Assembly: GCA_937891735.1 (NCBI GenBank)
Contig: CALAGR010000459.1
Span: forward strand, 1-41,664
Length of the DNA stretch: 41,664 nt
Direction of reading: 5' to 3'
Origin: an uncultured Pseudomonadota bacterium
GTDB lineage: Bacteria > Myxococcota_A > UBA796 > UBA9615
The translations under genes were made by a program, and so were the position numbers. Shown here one piece after another: positions 15,433-24,991 of this stretch (positions within the stretch are counted from its first letter, which is position 1; every line of letters begins with the position of its first letter). A model generated the notes under the pieces. That model saw only the letters and a program-made list of their open reading frames with translations, did not search any database and was not told the origin of the DNA.

Positions 15433-15438
15433 ACCGTA
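15433..15438 (-). promoter_or_regulatory. putative -10 box (TACGGT), leaderless layout
   Basis: On the reverse strand TACGGT is followed by 7 nt (CGCCCCG) and ATG 15425. No ribosome binding site is present between the two. Confidence 0.45.
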
Positions 15439-15478
15439 CCGGCTTTTTCGTGTCCCCTGTAGCGCTGGGCAACTGGGC

Positions 15479-15565
15479 ATGGCAAAAGAAATCGAGGACG
15501 GCACCAAGGCCGCCTTCAGGGGAGCGTACGACCATGCGCGTGACTCGAAAGACCCGCCTCAGTGA
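15479..15565 (+). CDS. possible 28-residue small protein or leader peptide
   Basis: An ATG at 15479 opens a 28-codon frame ending in TGA at 15563-15565. It encodes MAKEIEDGTKAAFRGAYD followed by HARDSKDPPQ. The first two thirds lie outside any other gene, and the Lys/Glu/Asp-rich mix is unlike local shadow frames. Its end overlaps the first ten codons of the DUF1858-like gene in another frame. No good ribosome binding site precedes it, so it may equally be chance. If real it could be a leader peptide coupled to the next gene. Confidence 0.25.
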   Translation: MAKEIEDGTKAAFRGAYDHARDSKDPPQ

Positions 15566-15950
15566 GCTGCTTGGCACGTTTCCCGACGTGGACGACGCCT
15601 TCGATCTCAACGACATCGACGTCAGCAACCTGCACGCCGACAGCACGCTGGCCCAGCTGTGCGCGGATCAGGAGATCGTGTTCGAAGACCTGCTCGCGGT
15701 GATCCTGGAGGCCCTGGGCGGCGAGCTCGACCCGGACGACGACGAGCTCGAGGACTTCGATGAGGACGATCCGGACGAGGAATCGGACGCCCTGGAGGGT
15801 CTGAGCGTGCCGGGCTTCGAGGACGAAGAGGAAGACGACGGCATCGACGACATGGACCTGCTCGATGAGGACGACGACGACCTCGGCGAGGACGACGACG
15901 CCGACGACGAAGAGGAGGTCGACGAGGAGGACCTCTTCGACGGCCTCTGA
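15534..15950 (+). CDS. DUF1858-like protein with long acidic tail
   Basis: 138 residues. The first 60 (MRVTRKTRLSELLGTFPDVD, AFDLNDIDVSNLHADSTLAQ, LCADQEIVFEDLLAVILEAL) follow the DUF1858 helical pattern: a 'level of P-x-x-x-x-x-F' helix, then a short strand, then x-x-x-L-x-x-x-C/A-x-x-x-x-I-x-x-x-x-L-L. The paired Cys of redox-type members is absent. The last 70 residues are almost all Asp and Glu with a few hydrophobic spacers, so the protein is extremely acidic. The start has an AGGGGAG ribosome binding site 9 nt upstream. The next gene begins 4 nt after the stop, so it may head the polyamine operon. Its role is unknown. Confidence 0.7.
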   Translation: MRVTRKTRLSELLGTFPDVDDAFDLNDIDVSNLHADSTLAQLCADQEIVFEDLLAVILEALGGELDPDDDELEDFDEDDPDEESDALEGLSVPGFEDEEEDDGIDDMDLLDEDDDDLGEDDDADDEEEVDEEDLFDGL

Positions 15951-15954
15951 GCGG

Positions 15955-16947
15955 GTGGGGCGCCCCCGACCCGAGTTCCTCGCTGACTTCGACGAAGACG
16001 GCGCCGCCGAGCAGGCGGACGGCCTGTACGGGCTCCCCCACGGACCCGAGCGCGCCGCGATCGTCGTGATCCCGGTGCCCTTCGAGGCCACCGCCAGCTT
16101 CCACAAGGGCACCGCGGCGGCGCCGATGGCGATCCTGGAGGCCTCGTGGCAGGTCGATCTGTTCGACCAGGAGCACGACGAGCCCTGGGTGCCCGGCATC
16201 GCCATGCAGCCCGTGGACCCGGTGTTCGAGGACCTGGAGCTGGCCGCCGAAGCCGCCGTCGCCCGGGGTGAGACCGCCGAGGTGGACCGGATCGGGGGCC
16301 TCGTCAACGACCGCGTCCGTCAGCGGACCGCTGCCCTGTTCGACGCCGGGCGGATCCCGGCGGTGCTCGGGGGCGACCACTCGGTGCCCTACGGCGCCAT
16401 CACCGAGGCCGCGGCGCGGCATCCGGGGCTGGGGGTGCTGCACATCGACGCCCACGCCGACCTGCGGGTCGCCTACCAGGGCTACCGCTGGTCCCACGCC
16501 TCGATCCTGCACAACGTGCTGGAGGCGGAGGAGGGCGTCGGACCGGTGGTCCAGATCGGGATCCGGGACCTGGGCCGCGCGGAGTGGCAGCGGATCCAGG
16601 ATGAACCCCGGCTGACGGCGCTGACGGATCTGGCGCTCGGGCGGCGGCTCGCCGCCGGTGAGCACCTGGAGGCGATCCTCACCGAGGTGATCGCGCCCCT
16701 CCCCGAGCGCATCTGGATCACCTGGGACATCGACGGCCTGGACCCCGCCCTGTGTCCGAACACCGGGACCCCCGTGCCGGGCGGACTGGGGTGGCGCGAG
16801 GCCCTGTGCCTCCTGTCCATCGTCGCGCGGTCAGGCCGGCAGATCGTCGGGTTCGACCTGTGCGAGGTGGGGCGCGAGCCGTGGGACGCAAACGTCGGAG
16901 CGCGCCTTCTGTACAAGCTCGCGGGCGCCGCGGTGGCCACCCGGTGA
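15955..16947 (+). CDS. speB: agmatinase/arginase family ureohydrolase
   Basis: 330 residues from a GTG start 4 nt after the previous stop. The binuclear manganese site is complete: GGDHS (His142), HIDAHADL (Asp165, His167, Asp169) and WDIDGLD (Asp258, Asp260). A long N-terminal part (VIPVPFEATASFHKGTAAAP) matches the agmatinase opening. Ureohydrolases of this family release urea from agmatine, arginine or related guanidino compounds. With speA 1.0 kb downstream on the same strand, agmatine to putrescine is the most economical assignment. Substrate loops are not decisive, so arginase-like or guanidinobutyrase-like activity remains possible. Confidence 0.8.
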   Translation: MGRPRPEFLADFDEDGAAEQADGLYGLPHGPERAAIVVIPVPFEATASFHKGTAAAPMAILEASWQVDLFDQEHDEPWVPGIAMQPVDPVFEDLELAAEAAVARGETAEVDRIGGLVNDRVRQRTAALFDAGRIPAVLGGDHSVPYGAITEAAARHPGLGVLHIDAHADLRVAYQGYRWSHASILHNVLEAEEGVGPVVQIGIRDLGRAEWQRIQDEPRLTALTDLALGRRLAAGEHLEAILTEVIAPLPERIWITWDIDGLDPALCPNTGTPVPGGLGWREALCLLSIVARSGRQIVGFDLCEVGREPWDANVGARLLYKLAGAAVATR

Positions 16948-16993
16948 CGACGCGGCTGGATCGCCGTGTTCCCGTCTGGTACTTACCCGCGCC

Positions 16994-17974
16994 ATGAGCA
17001 CCGTCCGCGATTTTCTCGCCCGCCACTTCCTGCACTTCAACAGCCGGGAGGTGGTCGCCGCCGCCCGCGCCTGGGAAGCCCACCTCGCCGACGGCGGCAA
17101 GATGATGATCACGCTGGCGGGGGCGATGAGCACCGCGCGGATCGGCGGGCTGCTCACGCAGCTCATCCACGCCGGCAAGGTGCACGCGGTCACCTGCACC
17201 GGCGCGAACCTCGAAGAGGACGTCTTCGCGCTGTTCGCCTACGACCAGTACGAGAACATCGACAACTGGCGCGCCCTGACCGCCGCGGACGAGACCGCCC
17301 TGCTGGAGCGGGGCATGAACCGGGTCACCGACATGTGCATCCCGGAGACGGTCATGCGCGACATCGAGCGCCCCCTCACGGAGGCCTGGCAGGAGGCCGC
17401 CGCCACGGGTGAGCCCCTGTTTCCGCACGAGTTCTTGTGGAAGGTGCTGGGCACCCCGGGGATCGAGGAGCGGTTCGCGCTGCCCCGGGACCAGAGCTGG
17501 GTGCTGGCCTGCAAGGAGACCGGCACCCCCATCTACACCCCGGGATGGGAGGACAGCACCACCGGCAACATGTTCGCGTCGGCCGTGTTCCAGGGTCGGG
17601 TGGCCAGCCACGGCGCCGTCCGCTCCGGCACCGAGCAGATGGAGGCGCTCATGCGGTGGTACCTGGCCAACTGCGGCAAGGACGACGGCAGGCCGTCCGT
17701 GGGCTTCTTCCAGATCGGCGGAGGGATCGCGGGGGACTTCCCCATCTGCGCCGTGCCCGCGCTCATCCAGGACTGCGAGCTGGAGGACACCCCGTTTTGG
17801 GGCTACTTCTGCCAGATCTCGGACGCCACGACCTCCTACGGCGGATACTCGGGGGCCGTGCCCAACGAGAAGATCACCTGGGGCAAGCTCGAAGAGGACA
17901 CCCCGAAGTTCATGATCCAGTCCGACGCAACCATCGTGGCGCCCCTCATCTTCGCCTGGCTCCTGGGGGGTTAG
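16994..17974 (+). CDS. deoxyhypusine synthase-like protein lacking the usual catalytic lysine
   Basis: 326 residues. The NAD-binding fold and signature stretches of the deoxyhypusine synthase family are clear: ITLAGAMSTARIGGLL, TCTGANLEEDVFALFAYDQY, GTPIYTPGWEDSTTGNMFAS, QIGGGIAGDFPIC, SDATTSYGGYSGAVPNEKITWGKL and IQSDATIVAPLIFAWLL. Eukaryotic DHS forms an enzyme imine on a Lys in a GGGxxK motif. Here that motif is GGGIAG (residues 242-247), so the Lys appears to be Gly. Bacteria have no eIF5A, and bacterial family members are thought to act on free polyamines or agmatine-type amines. Placement between an agmatinase and speA strongly suggests a polyamine product. The stop is 4 nt before speA. 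Orientation and spacing indicate an operon. Confidence 0.85.
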   Translation: MSTVRDFLARHFLHFNSREVVAAARAWEAHLADGGKMMITLAGAMSTARIGGLLTQLIHAGKVHAVTCTGANLEEDVFALFAYDQYENIDNWRALTAADETALLERGMNRVTDMCIPETVMRDIERPLTEAWQEAAATGEPLFPHEFLWKVLGTPGIEERFALPRDQSWVLACKETGTPIYTPGWEDSTTGNMFASAVFQGRVASHGAVRSGTEQMEALMRWYLANCGKDDGRPSVGFFQIGGGIAGDFPICAVPALIQDCELEDTPFWGYFCQISDATTSYGGYSGAVPNEKITWGKLEEDTPKFMIQSDATIVAPLIFAWLLGG

Positions 17975-17978
17975 GCGC

Positions 17979-19877
17979 GTGCCTGAGTGGACGGTCGACG
18001 ACTCGACCGAGCTGTACAACGTAGAGGGATGGGGCCAGGGCCTCTTCGGCATCAACCAGGACGGCCACCTGGTGGTCCGCCCGCCGCGACACCCCGAGCG
18101 CGAGGTCGATCTGTACGAGCTCGTGCAGGACATCCAGAGCCGCGGCGTGCAGCTGCCGCTGCTGGTGCGCCTGTCCGACGTGCTCCGGGCCCGCATCGAC
18201 GCGCTCGCGGGGGCCTTTCACAAGGCCATCGCGACCCACGAGTACGACGGCGTGTACCGGGGGGTGTACCCCGTCAAGGTGAACCAGCAGCGCCACCTCG
18301 TCGAAGAGATCGTGCACTTCAGTCGGCCCCACCACATGGGCCTGGAGTGCGGAAGCAAGCCCGAGCTGCTGGTGGTCCTGGCGGAGCTGGACGACCCCCG
18401 CGCCCTCATCATCTGCAACGGCTACAAGGACACCGAGTTCCTGGAGCTGGCGCTGCTGGCGCGCAAGCTGGGCCGCAACGTCGTGATCGTCATCGAGCAG
18501 CTCGAGGAGGTCCACGAGATCCTGCGTCTGGCCAAGGAGCTGGACGTGGAGCCGATCGTCGGGGTCCGGTCGAAGCTCGCCACCCGCGGCGTGGGCCGGT
18601 GGAGCACGTCGGCGGGCGACCGCGCCAAGTTCGGGCTGACCGTGGCCGAGATGCTGGAGCTCGTCGAGATCCTGCGTCGGCACGACCGACTGGGGATCCT
18701 GCGCCTGCTGCACTTCCACATCGGCTCGCAGATCAGCTCGATCAAGGCGATCGAGCGCGCGCTGATGGAGGGGGCCCGCACCTACTGCGAGCTCACCCGA
18801 CTCGGCGCCCCCATGGGCACGCTGGACCTGGGGGGCGGCGTCGGCGTGGACTACGACGGCAGCCAGACCCGCTACCACAGCTCGGTCAACTACGACCTCG
18901 ACATGTACGCGGACGTCGTGGTGCGCACGGTCAAGGCCGCGTGCATCTCCGCCGACATCCCCGAGCCCACGCTGGTGACGGAGTGCGGCCGGGCCATGGT
19001 CGCCCACAGCTCGATGCTGATCGTCCCGGTGGTGGGGGTGACCCGCATGCACCCGCCGGACCAGCCCCGATCACCGGCGGCGGCGGAGCACCCTGCGGTG
19101 CACCGGCTCTACGGGATCTACCGGTCCATCGACCGACGGGACCCCATGCAGGCCTACCAGGAGGCCCAGGCGCTCAAGGGCGAGGCCCTGCAGCGGTTCA
19201 ACGCAGGCCTGAGCTCGCTGGAGGAGCGGGCCCGGATCGACGAGCTCTTCTGGCAGGTGTGCCGGCGGCTGCACCGGGTGCTGATGGACGAGGGCAGCAT
19301 GCCCGATGAGCTGCGCGCCATTCAGCACGAGCTCGCGGACATCTACTTCTGCAACTTCTCGGTGTTCCAGAGCGCGCCGGACAGCTGGGCCATCGACCAG
19401 CTCTTCCCGGTGATGCCGCTGCACCGGCTCACCGAGGAGCCGAAGCGGCGGGCGGTCCTGACGGATCTGACCTGCGACTCGGACGGCAAGATCGACAAGT
19501 TCATCGACGCGCGGGACGTCAAGTCCGTGCTGGAGGTGCACGAGGTCAAGGAGGGGGAGCCCTACTACCTGGGCCTGTTCCTCATCGGCGCATATCAGGA
19601 GATCCTGGGGGATCTGCACAACCTGTTCGGCGACACGAACGCTGTGCACGTGTCCAGCAGCAGCGGCCCGCGGGGCTACCGCATCCGGCACCTCGTCGAG
19701 GGCGACACCGTGCAGGAGGTGCTGTCCTTCGTGCAGTACGAGCGCGACCACCTCATGGCGAAGCTGCGCGGCGCGCTGGAGCTGGCCTACGAGGAAGACC
19801 GGCTCACGGTCGCGGAGGGCAAGCTGCTCCTCCAGCGGTACGACCGCGCCATGCGCTCCTACACCTACGTCAACTGA
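17979..19877 (+). CDS. speA: biosynthetic arginine decarboxylase
   Basis: 632 residues, the usual length for SpeA. GVYPVKVNQQRHLVEEI places the PLP Lys at residue 100. LECGSKPELL, LICNGYKD, GVRSKLATRGVGRW, LHFHIGSQI, LDLGGGVGVDYDGS and VTECGRAMVAHSS are all in family order. The second half has CDSDGKID and FLIGAYQEILGDLHNLFGD, and it ends RYDRAMRSYTYV. The enzyme converts arginine to agmatine in the cytosol with PLP and Mg2+. The GTG start lies 4 nt after the DHS-like stop, so the two are probably co-translated. Together with the upstream ureohydrolase it gives a complete arginine-agmatine-putrescine route. Confidence 0.95.
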   Translation: MPEWTVDDSTELYNVEGWGQGLFGINQDGHLVVRPPRHPEREVDLYELVQDIQSRGVQLPLLVRLSDVLRARIDALAGAFHKAIATHEYDGVYRGVYPVKVNQQRHLVEEIVHFSRPHHMGLECGSKPELLVVLAELDDPRALIICNGYKDTEFLELALLARKLGRNVVIVIEQLEEVHEILRLAKELDVEPIVGVRSKLATRGVGRWSTSAGDRAKFGLTVAEMLELVEILRRHDRLGILRLLHFHIGSQISSIKAIERALMEGARTYCELTRLGAPMGTLDLGGGVGVDYDGSQTRYHSSVNYDLDMYADVVVRTVKAACISADIPEPTLVTECGRAMVAHSSMLIVPVVGVTRMHPPDQPRSPAAAEHPAVHRLYGIYRSIDRRDPMQAYQEAQALKGEALQRFNAGLSSLEERARIDELFWQVCRRLHRVLMDEGSMPDELRAIQHELADIYFCNFSVFQSAPDSWAIDQLFPVMPLHRLTEEPKRRAVLTDLTCDSDGKIDKFIDARDVKSVLEVHEVKEGEPYYLGLFLIGAYQEILGDLHNLFGDTNAVHVSSSSGPRGYRIRHLVEGDTVQEVLSFVQYERDHLMAKLRGALELAYEEDRLTVAEGKLLLQRYDRAMRSYTYVN

Positions 19878-19901
19878 GCGGCGCCCCCTGCGCTGGGGTG
19901 C

Positions 19902-21575
<1,674 letters not shown>

Positions 21576-21652
21576 GGCGGGCTCCCGGGGCAGGTAGGCG
21601 CGGCAAGCTACATCACGGATCGTGCCATGCGGTGTCCCGTGTCGAAGACGGG

Positions 21653-21658
21653 CAGACT
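21653..21658 (+). promoter_or_regulatory. weak putative -10 box (CAGACT) for the SMP-30-like gene
   Basis: CAGACT is followed by 6 nt and ATG 21665, the same spacing as the leaderless boxes elsewhere and one base from TAGACT at 6580-6585. On its own it would not be convincing. Confidence 0.25.
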
Positions 21659-21664
21659 GGTGCC

Positions 21665-22588
21665 ATGCGCCGCCTCATCCTGCTGTTCGCCGTGCTGCTG
21701 GGCTGTCCCTCGACGGAGCCGGATCCCGAGCCGACCCCCGCCGACCTGTGCGCCGACTCGCCTGCGGCGGGTGATCTGCGGGTGCTCGCCACGGGGTTTT
21801 CGGGGGGCACCGAGGGGATCACGTTCTCGCCGGACGGGCGGCTGTTCGTGACCTCGGGGGACCTGCCGGTGGAGGAGGTCCTGCCTGACGGCAGCCACCG
21901 GACCATCGCCGAGGTGCCGCGGGGCGTGGGCCTGGCGTGGTGGGGGGACAAGCTGGCGGTGGCGGCGTTCGACAGCGGACTGGGCGACGACATCGGCGGG
22001 GTCTGGCTGGTGGACGTGGACGCCGAGCAGTCCGAGCTGTTCGTCACGGGGATCCAGGACGCCAACTTCGCGGCGGTGACGCCCTGGGGCACGCTGCTGG
22101 TCTCCGACGACACGGGCACCGAGGACATCTTCGAGGTGACCGACGACGGCGACGTCAGCGTCTGGCTCAGCGGCATCCCGTCGCCCAACGGCATGGGCTT
22201 CTCGGCGGACGGCGCGTGGCTGTACGTGGTGACGACGTTCGGGGCGCCGGCCCCGGCGTGGCGGGTGCCGATCAGCGGGGGCACGGCGGGGACGCCCGAG
22301 GCGATGGTGGAGTGGGGACCGGGGGTGGCGCCGGACGGGCTCGCGGTGGGGGCCAGCGGCAACGTGTTCGTGGCGCAGAACGTGGCCGGACGCATCGACC
22401 GGGTGGTGCCCGGCTCGGCGGCAGAGGCCACCTGGGACACCCTCGGGGACGGCACGGCGTGGGCCGCGAGCAACGCCTTCGGGGTGGGGGCGGGCTGGGA
22501 CCCGTGCTCGATGTACATCACGTCGCTCTTCGGCGAAGAGGTCTACGTGATGGGCGTGGGGGAGGCGGGCGGCACGCTCTGGCGGTAG
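21665..22588 (+). CDS. SMP-30/gluconolactonase-like beta-propeller lipoprotein
   Basis: 307 residues. [14 protein letters not shown] gives a short lipoprotein signal (Cys14) followed by a Pro/Glu/Asp linker. The rest repeats a propeller-blade pattern: [87 protein letters not shown] and [15 protein letters not shown]. The PNGMGFS and PDGLAV blades carry the Asn/Asp metal-site positions of SMP-30 lactonases. A periplasmic lactonase or a binding propeller are both possible. Start set at the lipoprotein signal; an earlier in-frame start would add 11 non-hydrophobic residues. Confidence 0.8.
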   Translation: MRRLILLFAVLLGCPSTEPDPEPTPADLCADSPAAGDLRVLATGFSGGTEGITFSPDGRLFVTSGDLPVEEVLPDGSHRTIAEVPRGVGLAWWGDKLAVAAFDSGLGDDIGGVWLVDVDAEQSELFVTGIQDANFAAVTPWGTLLVSDDTGTEDIFEVTDDGDVSVWLSGIPSPNGMGFSADGAWLYVVTTFGAPAPAWRVPISGGTAGTPEAMVEWGPGVAPDGLAVGASGNVFVAQNVAGRIDRVVPGSAAEATWDTLGDGTAWAASNAFGVGAGWDPCSMYITSLFGEEVYVMGVGEAGGTLWR

Positions 22589-22603
22589 GCGGCAGGCGCG
22601 TCC

Positions 22604-22638
22604 GGGTGCGTGGAGCCGCCACCCGGGTGCATGGAGCC
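22604..22638. repeat. short tandem repeat GGGTGCRTGGAGCC, two copies
   Basis: Copies at 22604-22617 and 22625-22638 differ at one base and are 21 bp apart, in the 203-bp spacer (22589-22791) between two convergent genes. The second copy runs directly into the bulged hairpin. No open gene is seen in the spacer. A further imperfect inverted repeat (AACTCC...GGAGTT) lies at about 22670-22695. Confidence 0.5.
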
Positions 22639-22659
22639 CGGAAGTGCGGCGCACTCCGG
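22638..22659. repeat. bulged hairpin element, copy A
   Basis: CCGG-a-AGTGC-GGC-GCACT-CCGG: 5-bp inner stem, GGC loop, one unpaired A on the 5' side, 4-bp outer stem. Relative to copy B at 3185-3205 the inner stem changes T-A to G-C on both sides, keeping the pairing. It lies between convergent genes, so it could act as a bidirectional terminator, though no T-run follows. Confidence 0.6.
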
Positions 22660-22791
22660 CCCTTCGTGCAACTCCCAGGGTACGGCCAGGAGTTCAGGGG
22701 TACGACGCCGCCAAGAGACCACTCAACTCGGGGGAGCTCGCAGAGCTGGGCCGGTTGGGAGCGGCTGCCCCCCGGGCCGGCGCCCTCGCCC

Positions 22792-23808
22792 TCACCCGCC
22801 CGGGGCAGGCCTCCGCAGGGACCACAGCGCGATCAGCCACACCGACACCAGCAGGTACCCGCCCAGCTGGTGCACCACCGCCATCGCCGTGGGCACGTGC
22901 ATCATCACCGTGCCCACCCCGAGCAGGAACTGGGTGCCCACGACGCCGTGCACCACCCGCCCCCACCGCCGCGACGCGCCGCCCCGCCGCGTCAACGCGC
23001 CCCCGAAGAGCACCCCCGCGACCAGCACCAGCCACCCCAGCGAGCGGTGCGCGAAGTGGATCCCGAGGGGGTTGGACACCAGCGCAGCGCCCAGATCCGC
23101 CCCCTTCATCACCGCGTCCGGCACCCACTGCCCGTTCATCTTCGGGAACGTGGCCGACAGCAGGCCCGCGCGCTTGCCCGCCATGAACGCCCCCCACACC
23201 ACCTGCACCGCGAGCAGCCCGAGCCCCGCCACGCCGCCCCACCACAGGCGCCCGCCGGCGTGCACCCGCGGCGCCGCCAGCGACAGCACGCACCACAGCA
23301 GCCACCCCCCGGTCACGAAGGCCAGCGCGAGGTGCGCGGCCAGCCGCAGGTGACTGACCTCGGGCACGTCCACGAGGCCGCTGAGCACCATGTACCAGCC
23401 GAGCAGCCCCTGGGCCCCGCCCAGCAGGAACGCCATCCCCACGCGCCCGGCCGCGCCCCGCAGCCGCCCCCGCACCAGGAACCACGCGAAGGGCAGCGCG
23501 AAGGCCAGCCCCAGCAGGCGGCCCAGCAGGCGATGCGTGTACTCCCACGCGAAGATCCGCTGGAAGTCCGCCAGAGCCATCCAGCTGTTGACGTGCGCGT
23601 ACTGGGGCGAGGCCTTGTAGCGCTCGAACACCGCGTCCCAGGCGTCCGCGGACAGGGGCGGCAACGCGCCCATCAGGGGGCGCCACTCCACCATCGACAG
23701 GCCCGAGCCGGTCAGGCGGGTGACCCCTCCCAGAACGACCATCGCGCCGACGAGGGCCCAGAGGGTGAGGAGCCAGAGAACGAGGGGGCGGTCTGGGGAT
23801 TTGTCCAT
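22792..23808 (-). CDS. ctaA: heme A synthase (CtaA/COX15 family)
   Basis: 338 residues with about eight membrane helices. GGVTRLTGSGLSMVEWRPLMGALPPL, split here as GGVTRLTGSGLSMVEW, carries the loop typical of the family. FERYKASPQYAHVN and EYTHRLLGRLLGL supply a heme-ligand His with the conserved Arg. HLRLAAHLALA, NPLGIHFAHRSLGW and HVPTAMAVVHQLGG hold the remaining His ligands. It oxidises the C8 methyl of heme O to give heme A for aa3-type oxidases at the inner membrane. The long FERYKxxPxY loop fits the type found in alphaproteobacteria and mitochondria. No oxidase genes are adjacent. Confidence 0.95.
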   Translation of the reverse strand: MDKSPDRPLVLWLLTLWALVGAMVVLGGVTRLTGSGLSMVEWRPLMGALPPLSADAWDAVFERYKASPQYAHVNSWMALADFQRIFAWEYTHRLLGRLLGLAFALPFAWFLVRGRLRGAAGRVGMAFLLGGAQGLLGWYMVLSGLVDVPEVSHLRLAAHLALAFVTGGWLLWCVLSLAAPRVHAGGRLWWGGVAGLGLLAVQVVWGAFMAGKRAGLLSATFPKMNGQWVPDAVMKGADLGAALVSNPLGIHFAHRSLGWLVLVAGVLFGGALTRRGGASRRWGRVVHGVVGTQFLLGVGTVMMHVPTAMAVVHQLGGYLLVSVWLIALWSLRRPAPGG

Positions 23809-23917
23809 GAGCGCCGCGCATCATGACATCGGATGGGTCCGACGGCGCTGACCGGGGCGAACCGCCAGACCGATTGGTTATCGTGGCCGATGGAGGTGTG
23901 CCATCCCGCGAAACCCC

Positions 23918-24991
23918 TTGCGCGTCGTCCTGCAGAACCCGGGCTTTGCCCAGACCGCCACCCGCAAGCCGGGCCTGGTGGCCGCGGTGCTCCGTCACCG
24001 GGTCCTCCGATCACGCCGCGCCCGACAGGGTCTGCAGACCCCCTCGTGCCTGGAGTACGCCGTCACCTACGCGTGCCAGGCCAGGTGCAGCCACTGCTCC
24101 GCGAGCACCCTGGAGAGCCTGGACCGGGAGCGCGGGCGTCTGGACCGGGACGCTGTGCAGCGCCTGGCCCGGGAGGCGCGCCAGCTGGGGATCTACGAGG
24201 TCAACCTGACGGGCGGCGAGCCCACGCTGCGCAAGGACCTCGAGGAGATCATCGCCTGCTTCGCGCCGCGGAGCACCTTCATCGGCATCAACACCAACGG
24301 CCAGCTGCTCGACGCGGACCGCGTGCGGTCACTGCGGGACGCGGGGGTCGATCTGCTCAAGCTGTCCCTGGACTCCCCGGACCCCGCCGAGCACGACGAG
24401 AACCGCTGCCTGCCCGGGAACCACGCGCACGTCCTGGGGCTGCTGCGCACCCTGCGGTCTACCCGCGGGATCCGGGGCCACATCTGCTCGGTGGCCACCC
24501 CCACCGCCATCCGCGAGGGCGGGGCGCGCAAGCTCGTGGACCTCGCTGCCCGTGAGGGCGCCACCATCGGCTTCACCCTGCCCGTGGCGGTGGGCCGCTG
24601 GGCCGGCGCGTACGAGCACACGCTGGACCAGAACGACCTCGCGCGGCTGCGCCGCCTGTGCCGCGCCCCTCACACCTTCTTCCAGGGCAGCGTGGGCCTG
24701 AGCAGCTTCGCGTGCCCCGCGGGCCGGGACGACGTCTACGTCACCCCCGACGGCGAGGTGCTCCCGTGCCCCTTCCTGCAGCGCAGCTTCGGCGGCGTGC
24801 AGGGGGGGCTGGAGCCTGCCTTCGGACGCATGGCGGAGGCCGTGCTGCGCGCCGGGGACGGCTCCTTGTGCCTCGCCGCGGACACGCAGCGCTACATGAA
24901 GGCCGAGCTCGAGCCGCTCCTGCAGGCCACTCCAGGCTGCGCCACCGAGCACGAGCAGGGCTTCTGCCGACGCCCGGTGGCAGAGGCGTGA
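23918..24991 (+). CDS. radical SAM protein with MoaA/SPASM-like C-terminal cluster region
   Basis: 357 residues from a TTG. The radical SAM cluster motif is CQARCSHC (Cys53, Cys57, Cys60). LTGGEPTLRKDLEEI, LLKLSLDSPDPAEHD and the later barrel strands follow. The C-terminal region has FACPAGRDDVYVTPDGEVLPCPFLQ and a late GCATEHEQGFC, which can hold an auxiliary iron-sulfur cluster. Such enzymes modify peptides or assemble cofactors. No recognisable substrate peptide is adjacent. The TTG has no ribosome binding site at a proper distance. An excellent GGAGG (23892-23896) points instead to an in-frame ATC at 23903, so the true N-terminus may be five residues longer. The 3' end overlaps the next gene by 4 nt (GTGA). 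Confidence 0.85.
   Translation: MRVVLQNPGFAQTATRKPGLVAAVLRHRVLRSRRARQGLQTPSCLEYAVTYACQARCSHCSASTLESLDRERGRLDRDAVQRLAREARQLGIYEVNLTGGEPTLRKDLEEIIACFAPRSTFIGINTNGQLLDADRVRSLRDAGVDLLKLSLDSPDPAEHDENRCLPGNHAHVLGLLRTLRSTRGIRGHICSVATPTAIREGGARKLVDLAAREGATIGFTLPVAVGRWAGAYEHTLDQNDLARLRRLCRAPHTFFQGSVGLSSFACPAGRDDVYVTPDGEVLPCPFLQRSFGGVQGGLEPAFGRMAEAVLRAGDGSLCLAADTQRYMKAELEPLLQATPGCATEHEQGFCRRPVAEA

Noticed and set aside
22589..22791. Small RNA gene in the 203-bp convergent spacer
   Set aside because: Hairpins are present, but no promoter box or T-run terminator was found to define a transcript; kept only as repeats.
23829..23842. TCGGA-TGGG-TCCGA hairpin between ctaA and the radical SAM gene
   Set aside because: A single 5-bp stem without the bulge or the GGY loop of the hairpin family; too likely by chance to list.
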